Source: Sphingomonas sp. M1-B02 (GTDB lineage Bacteria; Pseudomonadota; Alphaproteobacteria; Sphingomonadales; Sphingomonadaceae). Taken from it: a stretch of DNA of 64,000 bases. The notes beneath the pieces were generated by a model, which was not told where the DNA came from, searched no databases, and saw only the letters and a list, made by a program, of their open reading frames with translations. The first letter of the stretch is position 1, and every line of letters begins with the position of its first letter. The DNA lies in NCBI RefSeq assembly GCF_026167525.1, contig NZ_CP110679.1, forward strand, positions 3,025,501 through 3,089,500, given 5' to 3'. Of the stretch, positions 19,064-27,250 are shown piece by piece. The translations under genes and the position numbers were made by a program.

Positions 19064-19786
19064 ATGGCACGCGTAGCGATCGTCACTGGAGGCACGCGCG
19101 GGATCGGCGAGGCGATCAGCCTGGCGCTGCAGGAAGCCGGGATGACCGTGGCCGCCAACTATGCCGGCAATGCGGAGAAAGCGAACGCCTTCACCGAGCG
19201 CACCGGCATCGCCAGCTTCAAATGGGATGTGGGCGATTTCGACGAATGCGCCGCGGGCGTCGCGAAGGTCGAGGCCGAGCTCGGCCCGGTCGACGTGCTG
19301 GTCAACAACGCCGGCATCACCCGCGACGGCACGATCCTGAAGATGACCAAGGACATGTGGGAGGATGTGATCCGGGTGAATCTCGGCGGCTGCTTCCACA
19401 TGGCGCACGCGGTGTTCCCCGGCATGCGCAATCGCAAATGGGGCCGGATCGTCAATATCGGCTCGATCAACGGCCAGGCGGGCCAATACGGCCAGGTCAA
19501 TTATGCCGCGGCCAAATCGGGCATCCACGGCTTCACCAAGGCATTGGCGCAGGAAGGCGCGCGCGCCGGCGTTACGGTCAATGCGATCGCGCCTGGCTAT
19601 ATCGATACCGACATGGTCGCTGCGGTGCCGCCCGAGGTTCTCGAGAAGATCGTTGCCAAGATCCCCGTCGGCCGATTGGGCCAGGCGAGCGAGATTGCAC
19701 GCGGCGTGGCGTTCCTGTGCTCGGAAGAGGGCGGGTTCGTCACCGGATCGACGCTTAGCATCAATGGCGGGCAGCATATGTACTGA
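19064..19786 (+). CDS. phaB: Acetoacetyl-CoA reductase PhaB (SDR family)
   Basis: PhaB reduces acetoacetyl-CoA to (R)-3-hydroxybutyryl-CoA with NADPH and so feeds PHB synthase. This is a 240-residue short-chain dehydrogenase with cofactor motif TGGTRGIGEA, the NNAG motif, and the catalytic triad Ser134, Tyr147 and Lys151 in GSINGQAGQYGQVNYAAAK. GSINGQAGQYGQ is typical of acetoacetyl-CoA reductases rather than FabG, though FabG activity cannot be excluded. GAGAGG lies 6 bases before ATG 19064; an ATG two codons earlier is too close. PhaC and phasin are 17 kb away, and no beta-ketothiolase is in the window. Confidence 0.9.
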   Translation: MARVAIVTGGTRGIGEAISLALQEAGMTVAANYAGNAEKANAFTERTGIASFKWDVGDFDECAAGVAKVEAELGPVDVLVNNAGITRDGTILKMTKDMWEDVIRVNLGGCFHMAHAVFPGMRNRKWGRIVNIGSINGQAGQYGQVNYAAAKSGIHGFTKALAQEGARAGVTVNAIAPGYIDTDMVAAVPPEVLEKIVAKIPVGRLGQASEIARGVAFLCSEEGGFVTGSTLSINGGQHMY

Positions 19787-19848
19787 CCGGCGAACGGGCG
19801 GCCACGCCCGCGCCGATGCGCCAAACCCAGCCAAGCCACGAATACGAA

Positions 19849-19876
19849 GGGGGCCGATCCGCTAGGACCAGCCCCC
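19849..19876 (+). terminator. GC-rich hairpin after phaB (possible terminator)
   Basis: GGGGGC at 19849-19854 pairs with GCCCCC at 19871-19876, with a partial inner stem. There is no T-run, so intrinsic termination is uncertain. A second small hairpin, CCCTCG/CGAGGG, follows around 19879-19901. The rest of the 226-base gap (19787-20012) shows no gene. Confidence 0.35.
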
Positions 19877-20012
19877 AACCCTCGATACGCTACGCGAGGG
19901 AATCGATGCGCGAAGAACATCCGCGAGCTAGCCGGGTTCCATTGAGGCTTTGCTGAACAGCTTGTTATCTGAGGTTCATCTTCGCGGGCTGGTCGATCCG
20001 CGGCGAGCCGCT

Positions 20013-21029
20013 ATGACGGCGGCGATGCGGCTCCCCATATCGCTTGCCTTGTCCGTGATCGCGTCGCTCACCGTCGCCGCCTCGGACCAACAATCGCGGC
20101 CCGTACTTGGTAGCGAACCGCGCATGCGTGCCGTGCCGGTGGCGATCCAGCCGGGCGACCCCCAGCGGCGACATGTCGGCGCGCTGACCTATCTGGGCGG
20201 CGTGCGGCTGACGAGCCCCGACCCGGCCTTTGGCGGTTTCTCCGCGATGCGAGTCGAGGGCGACGCCTTCACCCTGCTCAGCGACGGCGGCAACATCGTT
20301 CGCTTCCGCATGGGCACCGACTTCAAGCCGTTCGACATCGTCTTCGGCGATCTGCCCGCAGGACCCGGCACCGGCTGGAAGAAGCGGCACCGCGATTCCG
20401 AATCGCTCGCCTGGGATCCTGCCACGGGCAAGGTCTGGGTCGGCTTCGAGAACCGCAACGCGATCTGGCGCTACGATCGCGATTTCGTGGCGGCGGAGCG
20501 GCAGGCGCGCCCCGCGGCGATGGCGCGGTGGGATCGGGGCGGGGGGCCCGAATCGATGGTCCGCCTGCGCAGCGGACGCTTCGTGGTGATTTCCGAGAGC
20601 AGCGATCCGCGGGGACGGCCCGATGCGCGCTTCCTCCTGGTCTTCGCGGGCGATCCCACCGAAACCCGCCTGCCGCCGAAGCGCTTCGGCTATGTGCCGC
20701 CGGCGGATTACGATCCGACCGACGTCGCCGAGCTGCCCGACGGGCGCCTGCTGGTGCTCAATCGCCGCTTCAGCGTGCCGGGACTATTCACCGCGAAGCT
20801 GACGCTGGTCGATCTACGCGAGGCAGCACCCGGTGCGGTGGTGACGGGGGTCGAGCTGGCGACGCTGGAACGACCGCTGTTGCACGATAATTTCGAGGCG
20901 CTGGCGCTCACACGCGAAGGCGCCGAGACGATCCTGTGGATCGCCTCGGACGACAATGGCGAGGTATGGGAGCAATCGCTCCTGCTGAAGTTCCGGCTCG
21001 ATCTGCCCGAGCCGGCGAAGACGCCTTAA
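20013..21029 (+). CDS. Exported esterase-like / phytase-like domain protein
   Basis: The 338-residue protein starts with a short signal-like segment ([25 protein letters not shown]) and then has the Phytase-like (PF13449-type) fold of repeated beta-strand blades. Examples are [58 protein letters not shown] and [21 protein letters not shown]. The family label esterase-like activity of phytase does not define a substrate. The frame is open to 19950, but the leader fits a start at 20013. Its stop overlaps the rpmB stop region on the other strand by a few bases. Confidence 0.78.
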   Translation: MTAAMRLPISLALSVIASLTVAASDQQSRPVLGSEPRMRAVPVAIQPGDPQRRHVGALTYLGGVRLTSPDPAFGGFSAMRVEGDAFTLLSDGGNIVRFRMGTDFKPFDIVFGDLPAGPGTGWKKRHRDSESLAWDPATGKVWVGFENRNAIWRYDRDFVAAERQARPAAMARWDRGGGPESMVRLRSGRFVVISESSDPRGRPDARFLLVFAGDPTETRLPPKRFGYVPPADYDPTDVAELPDGRLLVLNRRFSVPGLFTAKLTLVDLREAAPGAVVTGVELATLERPLLHDNFEALALTREGAETILWIASDDNGEVWEQSLLLKFRLDLPEPAKTP

Positions 21030-21328
21030 GCGGCTTCGGCAGCAGTCGCGGTGCCGGCCTTGCGCACGTCGCGCTTCAGGCGGCGGGCGCGCAGCGAGAG
21101 ATCGTCGTCGCTCGTCTTGAGCAGCCAATTGTCCAGGCCGCCGACATGCTCGACCGAACGCAGGCCGTGCGTCGAGACGCGCAACTTGACGCTGCGGTTC
21201 AGCGCGTCGGAGATCAGCGTCACATTCTGCAGGTTGGGCAGAAAGGTCCGCTTGGTCTTGTTGTTGGCGTGGGAGACGTTGTTCCCAACCTGCCGGCCCT
21301 TGCCGGTCAGCTCGCAAATGCGCGACAT
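21026..21328 (-). CDS. rpmB: 50S ribosomal protein L28
   Basis: This 100-residue L28 begins [20 protein letters not shown] with the conserved [14 protein letters not shown] segment and [20 protein letters not shown]. Alphaproteobacterial L28 has the same ~98-100 length with a C-terminal basic helix, [12 protein letters not shown]. It sits alone, convergent with the phytase-like gene, with stop codons touching. Confidence 0.98.
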   Translation of the reverse strand: MSRICELTGKGRQVGNNVSHANNKTKRTFLPNLQNVTLISDALNRSVKLRVSTHGLRSVEHVGGLDNWLLKTSDDDLSLRARRLKRDVRKAGTATAAEAA

Positions 21329-21504
21329 CGCTGTTAATCCTGAGTTTGGCCCAAGACATCCCTGGTGCCGGAAAGGTCGCGCCGATACCGCCTATGAGCC
21401 GGTGCGTCAACCGATTCGCCCACGAAATCCCCTTGTGCCCACGCAACCCGCGTGGTTGGTCGCGCGTATATTACGCAAGCGATTCAATTCGGGGAGATGA
21501 AGAC

Positions 21505-21798
21505 ATGCGTGGAATTCTAGTGCTGATTGGCCTCATCGCCATTGCAGTCGTCATACTCATGAGCCTCGGCATGCTCAACATCCAGCAGCAACAGGGCGCA
21601 AGCCTGCCCGATGTCACCTTCGACGCGAAGGGCGGCCAATTGCCCAAGTTCAGCGCGGAGACCGGCTCGGTCGGGATCGGATCGACCAACACCTCGGTCG
21701 AAGTGCCCACCGTGGAAATGAAGAACGCGACCGTCACTCTGCCGACGATCGAAGTGCGCCAGGCTCCGGGCGCCAGCCCGACGCCCGCGGCACGATGA
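21505..21798 (+). CDS. Small membrane-anchored protein of unknown function
   Basis: I do not recognise a named family. The 97-residue protein has one N-terminal membrane segment (ILVLIGLIAIAVVILMSLGML). A mostly polar, beta-like tail follows with repeated Val/Thr-rich pieces (TSVEVPTVEMKNATVTLPTIEVRQ), and it ends APGASPTPAAR. GGGGAGATGA gives a strong RBS for ATG 21505. The tail probably faces the periplasm. Its stop overlaps the next gene (ATGA), a Pmp3-type membrane protein, suggesting co-translation. Confidence 0.65.
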   Translation: MRGILVLIGLIAIAVVILMSLGMLNIQQQQGASLPDVTFDAKGGQLPKFSAETGSVGIGSTNTSVEVPTVEMKNATVTLPTIEVRQAPGASPTPAAR

Positions 21799-21986
21799 GC
21801 GAGGCTAGCCCGGGACGCCTTGCGGCGGCAGTCCTGCTGCCGCCGCTGGGCACCTATCTTGCCCGCGGTCCCGGTCGGGAATTCCTCATCGCGTGTGGAT
21901 TGACCGTGCTGGGCTATCTGCCGGGCGCCGCCTTCGCGCTTTGGACCGTGCTGCGGCCCGAACAGTCTGCCGCTGCGCCGGCGTGA
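21795..21986 (+). CDS. YqaE/Pmp3-type small membrane protein
   Basis: The 63-residue protein has two hydrophobic segments and the family's LLPPLGTYLARGPGREFLIACGLTVLGYLPGAAFALW pattern (shown in parts: LLPPLGTYL, then GREFLIACGLTVLGYLPG). Pmp3/YqaE proteins are stress-associated proteolipids; in yeast Pmp3 affects membrane potential. The ATG overlaps the upstream stop. tadA follows after 32 bases. Confidence 0.75.
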   Translation: MSEASPGRLAAAVLLPPLGTYLARGPGREFLIACGLTVLGYLPGAAFALWTVLRPEQSAAAPA

Positions 21987-22018
21987 CGAACCGTGGCGGG
22001 GCGGCTAAGCCCTCCGCC

Positions 22019-22471
22019 ATGTTTCCGCTCCCCGAACCGATGCGCGTCGCGCTCGACGCTGCGACGCGTGCCGCCGCTGCGGAAGAGGTTCCGGTCGGCG
22101 CGGTAGTGGTGCACGAAGGGCGGATCGTCGCCACGGCAGCCAATGCGCCGCGCACCCTCCACGATCCGACCGCGCATGCCGAGATGCTCGCGATCCGCGA
22201 GGCCGCCCGCCTGCTTGGCCGCGATCGGCTCGAGGATTGCGATCTGTGGGTGACGCTCGAGCCCTGCGCGATGTGCGCCGGCGCGATCGCCCATGCCCGA
22301 ATCGCCCGGCTCTATTATGGCGCGAGCGATCCCAAGGGCGGGGCGGTGGAGCATGGCCCGCGCTTCTTCGCCCAGTCTACCTGCCACCACCGCCCCGAAA
22401 TCTACCCCGGCATCGGCGAAGCCGAAGCGGGCGAGTTGCTGCGCGGCTTTTTCAAGGCGCGTCGGCTGTGA
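22019..22471 (+). CDS. tadA: tRNA-specific adenosine deaminase TadA / nucleoside deaminase
   Basis: TadA converts wobble adenosine-34 of tRNA-Arg(ACG) to inosine. The 150-residue protein has the zinc site TAHAEMLAI (His and the proton-shuttling Glu) and LEPCAMCAGAIAHARI (two Cys). The C-terminal FFKARR is conserved in TadA. The close relation to guanine or cytosine deaminases leaves a small doubt about substrate. A perfect hairpin at 22496-22521 separates it from the convergent OmpA gene. Confidence 0.93.
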   Translation: MFPLPEPMRVALDAATRAAAAEEVPVGAVVVHEGRIVATAANAPRTLHDPTAHAEMLAIREAARLLGRDRLEDCDLWVTLEPCAMCAGAIAHARIARLYYGASDPKGGAVEHGPRFFAQSTCHHRPEIYPGIGEAEAGELLRGFFKARRL

Positions 22472-22495
22472 CAGCGTTGGGTCCGACGGATATTG

Positions 22496-22521
22496 CCCAC
22501 CCCGGCGAAGGCCGGGGTGGG
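22496..22521. repeat. Perfect 11-bp-stem hairpin between convergent genes
   Basis: CCCACCCCGGC at 22496-22506 pairs exactly with GCCGGGGTGGG at 22511-22521 around a GAAG loop. It is a half-size member of the CCGGCGAAGGCCGG repeat family and may stop transcription from both sides, though it has no T-run. Confidence 0.75.
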
Positions 22522-22549
22522 GGTAGGTTCGATCCTGCTGGTTGCTGCC

Positions 22550-23227
22550 TCAGCCCATGTCGTTCTGCGTCACCGGCACCAGCTTGATCTCGACCCGGCG
22601 GTTCGCCGCCTTGCCCGATTCGGTCTCGTTGGTCTCGACCGGCTGCGATTCGCCGAAGCCGCGCGTGGCAATGCGGGCGCTCTGCACGCCGCGCATCGAC
22701 AGATAGTCCGCAACCGACGCCGCGCGCCGCTCGGACAGATCCTGGTTGTACGAATCGGCCCCGGTCGAATCGGTGTGGCCATATACGTCGACATAGGTCT
22801 GGTTATATTGCTTCAGCACGTCCGCGACCTGGTCGAGCGTTGGGCGGAACTGCGGCTGGACGTTCGACTGGTCGGTGGCGAAGGTGATGCCGGCGGGCAT
22901 GCTGAGCACCAGATCGTCGCCCTGGCGGATCACCCGTACGTCGGTGCCCGCGGTGCGGCGGCGGAGCTCCTGCTCCTGGCGGTCCATGTACAGGCCGACG
23001 CCGGCGCCGGCGAGGCCGCCAATGCCCGCGCCCACCAATTTCTCGGTGCGATCGTTGCGGCCGCCGACGATATCGCCGAGCAGATAGCCGCCCAGCGCAC
23101 CGCCGACCCCGCCGATCGCCGCCTTGGAAATGCGCCGCTCGCCGGTGACCGGATCGGTGACGCAGGCCGTGGTCAGCGTGGTGGCGGCAAGCGCCGCGGC
23201 GACCAGCGCCTTCATGGAAATGCCCAT
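22550..23227 (-). CDS. OmpA family lipoprotein with glycine-zipper segment (YiaD-like)
   Basis: The 225-residue protein has a lipoprotein leader with the lipobox region TTLTTAC (Cys about residue 22). A glycine-zipper stretch follows (GGVGGALGGYLLGDIVGG, then GIGGLAGAGVGLYMD), then a C-terminal OmpA-like peptidoglycan-binding domain (DVYGHTDSTGADSYNQDLSERRA, NRRVEIKLVP). It probably tethers the outer membrane to peptidoglycan, like E. coli YiaD. AGGAGGAGAG precedes ATG 23227. A sigma-EcfG-like promoter lies at 23263-23287. Confidence 0.9.
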   Translation of the reverse strand: MGISMKALVAAALAATTLTTACVTDPVTGERRISKAAIGGVGGALGGYLLGDIVGGRNDRTEKLVGAGIGGLAGAGVGLYMDRQEQELRRRTAGTDVRVIRQGDDLVLSMPAGITFATDQSNVQPQFRPTLDQVADVLKQYNQTYVDVYGHTDSTGADSYNQDLSERRAASVADYLSMRGVQSARIATRGFGESQPVETNETESGKAANRRVEIKLVPVTQNDMG

Positions 23228-23260
23228 GGAATCTCTCCTCCTTGTTCGAACCATGTGGGA

Positions 23261-23287
23261 GGAACCGGTTTTCGGCGCGCTTGTTCC
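23261..23287. promoter_or_regulatory. EcfG-like (general stress) promoter, possibly bidirectional
   Basis: On the minus strand GGAAC (23283-23287) is followed after 16 bases by GGTT (23263-23266), close to the alphaproteobacterial EcfG pattern GGAAC-N16/17-CGTT. On the plus strand GGAAC (23261-23265) is followed after 16 bases by TGTT. The two read toward the OmpA lipoprotein and the HlyC/CorC gene respectively. Neither -10 is a perfect match. Confidence 0.4.
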
Positions 23288-23361
23288 GCCTGCGAACCGA
23301 CATGTTTGTGCGTTGAACGGTTGTAGAGCGGGCCCCGCTGCGGATATGGAGTGCGCCTCAC

Positions 23362-24654
23362 ATGGCCGACCCCTTTCCCTGGATCGACGTCGCGATCATC
23401 CTCGTGCTGGTTGCGATCAACGGCGTCTTCGCGATGTCGGAGCTCGCTATCGTCTCGGCACGACCGGCGCGGATGGAGGGGTTGGCGCGCACGCATAAGG
23501 GCGCCGCGACTGCGATCCTGCTCGCTTCGGATCCGGGCAAATTTCTCTCCACCGTCCAGATCGGCATCACGCTGATCGGCATCGTCGCCGGCGCCTATTC
23601 GGGATCGAGCCTGGGCGAGCCGGTGGCGCAGCGGATCGAGATGCTCGGCGTGAGCCCCGAACATGCCTATACGGTCGCACTGGCCGTGGTGATCGGGCTG
23701 ACCACCTATGCCTCGCTGATCATCGGCGAGCTGGTGCCCAAGCAGTTCGCCTTGCGCTCGCCCGAGCCGATCGCCGCGATCGTCGCGCTGCCGATGCTGT
23801 GGCTCAGCCGGGTCACCGCGCCGATCGTCTGGCTGCTCGATTCGACCAGCGCGGGCATCTTCAGGCTGATCGGCCTCAAGCGCGAATCGGAAAATCGCGT
23901 CACGGTCGAGGAGCTGCACCTGATTGTCGCCGAGGCGAGCAAGTCGGGCGTGATCGAGGAGCATGAGCGCTCGATCATCTCCGGCGTGGTCCGCCTGGCC
24001 GATCGCCCGGTGCGCGAAGTGATGACGCCGCGCACCGAAGTCGACTGGCTCGACGTCAATCTCGACGCCGCCGGCATTCGCGACGCCTTGCTCGCCACCC
24101 CGCACACCCGCCTGCCCGTGACCGAGGGGTCGGTCGACTCGGTGATCGGCGTCGTCCAGGCCCGCGACATCGTCTCGGCCTTGTTCCGCGGGGAGACGCT
24201 CGATCTGCGGCGGCTGATGCGCAGTGCGCCGATCCTGCCCGATCAGGTGGATGCGATGGACGCGCTGGGGGCGCTGCGCCGCGCCGAAGTGCCGATGGGG
24301 CTAGTCCACGACGAATATGGCCATTTCGAAGGCATCGTCACGCCCGCGAACCTTCTCGCGGCGATCGCGGGCGATTTCGCATCGGACGCTGATCCCGACG
24401 ACGATCGCGCGCTGATCGTCCGCGAAGACGGTTCGCTGCTCGTCTCGGGCCAGATGCCCGCCGACGCGCTCGCCGAGCGGATCGGCATCGATCTGCCCGA
24501 AGACCGCGACTATGCGACGGTCGCCGGGCTCGCGCTCGCGGTGCTCAAGCGCCTTCCCAACGAGGGCGAGACCTTCACCGAGCAGGGCTGGCTGTTCGAG
24601 GTCGTCGACATGGACGGCCGCAAGATCGACAAATTGCTGGTCCGCGAAGCCTAA
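23362..24654 (+). CDS. HlyC/CorC family transporter (CNNM-CBS protein)
   Basis: The 430-residue membrane protein has a DUF21/CNNM domain with about four membrane helices (residues ~1-195, including MSELAIVSARPARMEGLA and GELVPKQFALRSPE). Two CBS repeats follow (~205-330, with VMTPRTEVDWLD and VPMGLVHDEYGHFEGIVT), then a C-terminal CorC_HlyC domain. The family is linked to Mg2+/Co2+ efflux and is mislabelled haemolysin in older annotation. The CNNM proteins are Na+-coupled Mg2+ exporters; that function here is inferred. The stop overlaps the convergent HhH gene by 4 bases. Confidence 0.9.
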   Translation: MADPFPWIDVAIILVLVAINGVFAMSELAIVSARPARMEGLARTHKGAATAILLASDPGKFLSTVQIGITLIGIVAGAYSGSSLGEPVAQRIEMLGVSPEHAYTVALAVVIGLTTYASLIIGELVPKQFALRSPEPIAAIVALPMLWLSRVTAPIVWLLDSTSAGIFRLIGLKRESENRVTVEELHLIVAEASKSGVIEEHERSIISGVVRLADRPVREVMTPRTEVDWLDVNLDAAGIRDALLATPHTRLPVTEGSVDSVIGVVQARDIVSALFRGETLDLRRLMRSAPILPDQVDAMDALGALRRAEVPMGLVHDEYGHFEGIVTPANLLAAIAGDFASDADPDDDRALIVREDGSLLVSGQMPADALAERIGIDLPEDRDYATVAGLALAVLKRLPNEGETFTEQGWLFEVVDMDGRKIDKLLVREA

Positions 24655-25247
24655 AGCTTCCCGAACACCGCTTCGTAGCCGGCAGTGTCGCCGCTCGCGA
24701 GATAGCCCGCTTGCTCGATCCAGCGATCGCGGTGGATGCGCCCCTGAAAGCTGCCGAGCTGCGCGTCGAGCGCGTCGGCTTCGGCCGGGCTCAGCGCGGC
24801 GAGTTGCGCAAAGCTGGTGATGCCGACACTCTGGAGCTTCTCGGCCAGCCGCGGGCCGACGCCCTTCAGCCGCGTGAGGTCGTCCGCGGCAAGGGCGGGC
24901 GCGGGCTCCGACGCCGCAAGCGCCGCGGGCGAGGCGTCGAATGCCGCCGCGGCCGCAATCGGCTCGTCTGCGAGAGGGATTTGCTCCGCGACAGCCGGCG
25001 CAGCTTCGGCCGGGGACGGCGGGGCCATCGTCGCGGGGTCGGGCGGATCGCCGTCATAATGGGCTTCGCCGCGATCCTCGAGCTCCGCGCGCATCCGCCG
25101 GCGGCGATTGGCGAGGTGCGTGCCCCACCACAGGATCAGCAGCCCGCAAATCACTGCAATGCCGATCAGCACGAAGGGCACGGTCAACCAGACGGGCGCG
25201 CCGTTCAGGATCGCCGCGGGGGTCGGCGCAGGCAGTTGTTGATTCAT
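24651..25247 (-). CDS. Membrane-anchored helix-hairpin-helix protein
   Basis: The 198-residue protein has one N-terminal membrane helix (VWLTVPFVLIGIAVICGLLILWW), a basic stop-transfer patch (ANRRRRMRAEL) and an Ala/Pro-rich linker. A C-terminal HhH domain follows (LTRLKGVGPRLAEKLQSVGITSFAQLAALSPAEADALD), resembling the L21-fused and FEN1-like HhH units. The HhH would bind DNA or protein non-specifically and, given the orientation, most likely lies in the cytoplasm. GGGAGGGCG provides a strong RBS. Function unknown; a role linking DNA to the membrane is only a guess. Confidence 0.7.
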   Translation of the reverse strand: MNQQLPAPTPAAILNGAPVWLTVPFVLIGIAVICGLLILWWGTHLANRRRRMRAELEDRGEAHYDGDPPDPATMAPPSPAEAAPAVAEQIPLADEPIAAAAAFDASPAALAASEPAPALAADDLTRLKGVGPRLAEKLQSVGITSFAQLAALSPAEADALDAQLGSFQGRIHRDRWIEQAGYLASGDTAGYEAVFGKL

Positions 25248-25332
25248 GCACGCCCTCCCGGCGCTAAGCTATTGGGGAACTTCCACAACTGCCATAGCGC
25301 CGGATGAAGGCGCGTCCAGCGACTCGATTCCC

Positions 25333-27075
25333 TCAGTCGGTCGATCGCGGGGCCGGCCGCCCGCTTTCCGCCAGCCGCACCAGCCGCCCGAACTCGCTGC
25401 GCCAATAATCGCCCGAGCTGCCCGCCAATGCCCCGATCTGGGCATAACCATAGCCGTTCAGATATTTGTCGCCGCGCAGCCGCTGCCCGAAGGCGGCGAC
25501 CGAAGTGACGAAGGCCATATCGCCGTGCGGCATGGTCGCGGTCCGCATCAGCCCGGCCGGCACCGCGCGCTCGATCAGCTTGGACGCCGTCTGGCCCGGC
25601 GCCTTGTAGCGGAGTTTGACGAAGGCGAGCTCGCCGCCGCGCCCGGCGGGCGCCCCGGCGCGATTGCCCTCGTAGCGCCGCTCGGCGGTCCAGCCCGGCG
25701 CGCCCACGGGCACCAGCTCATATAGGGCCGTCACCTGATGCCCCGCGCCGATATCGCCCGCATCCACCGCGTCATTGGCGAAATCCTCCTCGGCCAGCGC
25801 GCGATTCTCATAGCCGATCAGCCGATATTCCTTCACCTGCGCCGGATTGAACTCGACCTGGACCTTCACGTCCTTGGCGATGGTGAAGAGCGTGGCCGAG
25901 AGCTCGTCGTCGAGCACCTTCTGCGCCTCCATCGCGCTGTCGATATAGGCATAGTTGCCGTTGCCGACGTCGGCGATGCGCTCCATCATCGCCTCGTTGT
26001 AATTGCCCGTGCCGAAGCCGAGCGTGGTCAGCGTGATGCCGTCGTCGCGGTTCTTCTTGACCAGCTCCTCCAGCACCTTGTTGTCGCTGATGCCGACATT
26101 GAAATCGCCGTCCGTGGCCAGCAGGATCCGATTGATCCCGCCGCGCACATAATTGGCGCGCGCCACCGAATAAGCCAGCTGGATGCCCTGGCCGCCCGCG
26201 GTCGATCCACCCGCTTCCAGGCAGGAAAGCGCCGCCTTCACATAGTCCTTGCTCGACGTCGGCTCGAGCACCACTCCGGCCGCGCCGGCATAGACGACGA
26301 TCGATACGCGATCGCGCGGGGTCAGCCGATCCGCCACCATCGTCAGCGCGCGCTTGACCAGCGGCAATTTGTCGGCGCTCGACATCGATCCCGATACGTC
26401 GACCAGGAACACCAGGTTCGCCGGCGGCCGTCCGCGCGCATCGACATCGTAGCCGCGAAGGCCGATCCGCATCAGCCGCGTGTCCGGGTTCCAGGGGGTG
26501 CGCGAAACATCGGTGGTGATGCTGAACGGCACGTCGCGGCTGGTCGGGCGGGGATAATCGTAGCGGAAATAGTTGATCATCTCCTCGGTCCGCACCGCTT
26601 CGGGCGGCACCTCGGCGCCTTGGGTCAGCATGCGGCGGACATTGGCATAGGCGCCGGTGTCGACATCGACCGAGAAAGTGGAGACGGGGGCTGCGAGCAC
26701 GGACCGGATCGATGCGACTTCCTTGCCGTCATAGCGCTCGCGATTGCCGGGCGCGCCATAGACGGGCGGTGCGTACGCGCCACCGATCTTCGCACCGGTG
26801 ACCCGCACCTCTGCGCTCGGCAGCGCCGCCATGTCGTGCGCCGTCACGCTGTCGCGCCGCGCCGATTGCGGAGGCGCAGGGGGCGGGGGCGGCGCATATC
26901 CCGGCTGCGCGGGATAGGCCCCAGTCCGCCCATAAGCGCCCGCGCCCGCCACGCAGCGCACCGGCGAATGGCGATCCTGCTGGCGTGCGGTCGGTCGGGA
27001 TTGCGGCGCAGGCGGCGGCGCGGCGGAGGTCAGCAGGAGCGCGGAGCAACCGATCAACAAGGCGGAACGCGACAT
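25333..27075 (-). CDS. VWA domain-containing protein (YfbK-like)
   Basis: From ATG 27075 (RBS GGGAGAGA) the protein is 580 residues. A signal-like N-terminus and a Pro/Gln-rich stretch lead into a VWA-N region (RYDGKEVASIRSVLAAPVS, PEAVRTEEMINYFRYDYP). The von Willebrand A domain carries the MIDAS motif LVDVSGSMS near residue 225. A DUF3520-type C-terminus closes the protein. This matches E. coli YfbK. VWA domains mediate metal-dependent protein contacts; the partner is unknown. The frame is open upstream to 27168, without RBS support. It is divergent from the GH43 gene. Confidence 0.85.
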   Translation of the reverse strand: MSRSALLIGCSALLLTSAAPPPAPQSRPTARQQDRHSPVRCVAGAGAYGRTGAYPAQPGYAPPPPPAPPQSARRDSVTAHDMAALPSAEVRVTGAKIGGAYAPPVYGAPGNRERYDGKEVASIRSVLAAPVSTFSVDVDTGAYANVRRMLTQGAEVPPEAVRTEEMINYFRYDYPRPTSRDVPFSITTDVSRTPWNPDTRLMRIGLRGYDVDARGRPPANLVFLVDVSGSMSSADKLPLVKRALTMVADRLTPRDRVSIVVYAGAAGVVLEPTSSKDYVKAALSCLEAGGSTAGGQGIQLAYSVARANYVRGGINRILLATDGDFNVGISDNKVLEELVKKNRDDGITLTTLGFGTGNYNEAMMERIADVGNGNYAYIDSAMEAQKVLDDELSATLFTIAKDVKVQVEFNPAQVKEYRLIGYENRALAEEDFANDAVDAGDIGAGHQVTALYELVPVGAPGWTAERRYEGNRAGAPAGRGGELAFVKLRYKAPGQTASKLIERAVPAGLMRTATMPHGDMAFVTSVAAFGQRLRGDKYLNGYGYAQIGALAGSSGDYWRSEFGRLVRLAESGRPAPRSTD

Positions 27076-27202
27076 GAGTCTCTCCCCTATGGCACCCCGC
27101 CTTGCCGGCGGCATGGTCCAGTTGTTGCGCGACGGATATGACTCCCGGATGAATGGTGATGTTATCATGTATCAATCACGACTGGGGTCTGCCGCAGGCC
27201 TG

Positions 27203-27230
27203 TTGACGACGTCGCCGCCGGGGCTATCAT
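27203..27230 (+). promoter_or_regulatory. Sigma-70-type promoter for the GH43 gene
   Basis: TTGACG (27203-27208) and TATCAT (27225-27230) are separated by 16 bases, about 20 bases upstream of the GH43 start. The LacI-type palindrome at 27297 lies ~60 bases downstream of the predicted start site. Confidence 0.5.
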
Positions 27231-27250
27231 CCGTCGCATAATCATAGAGA

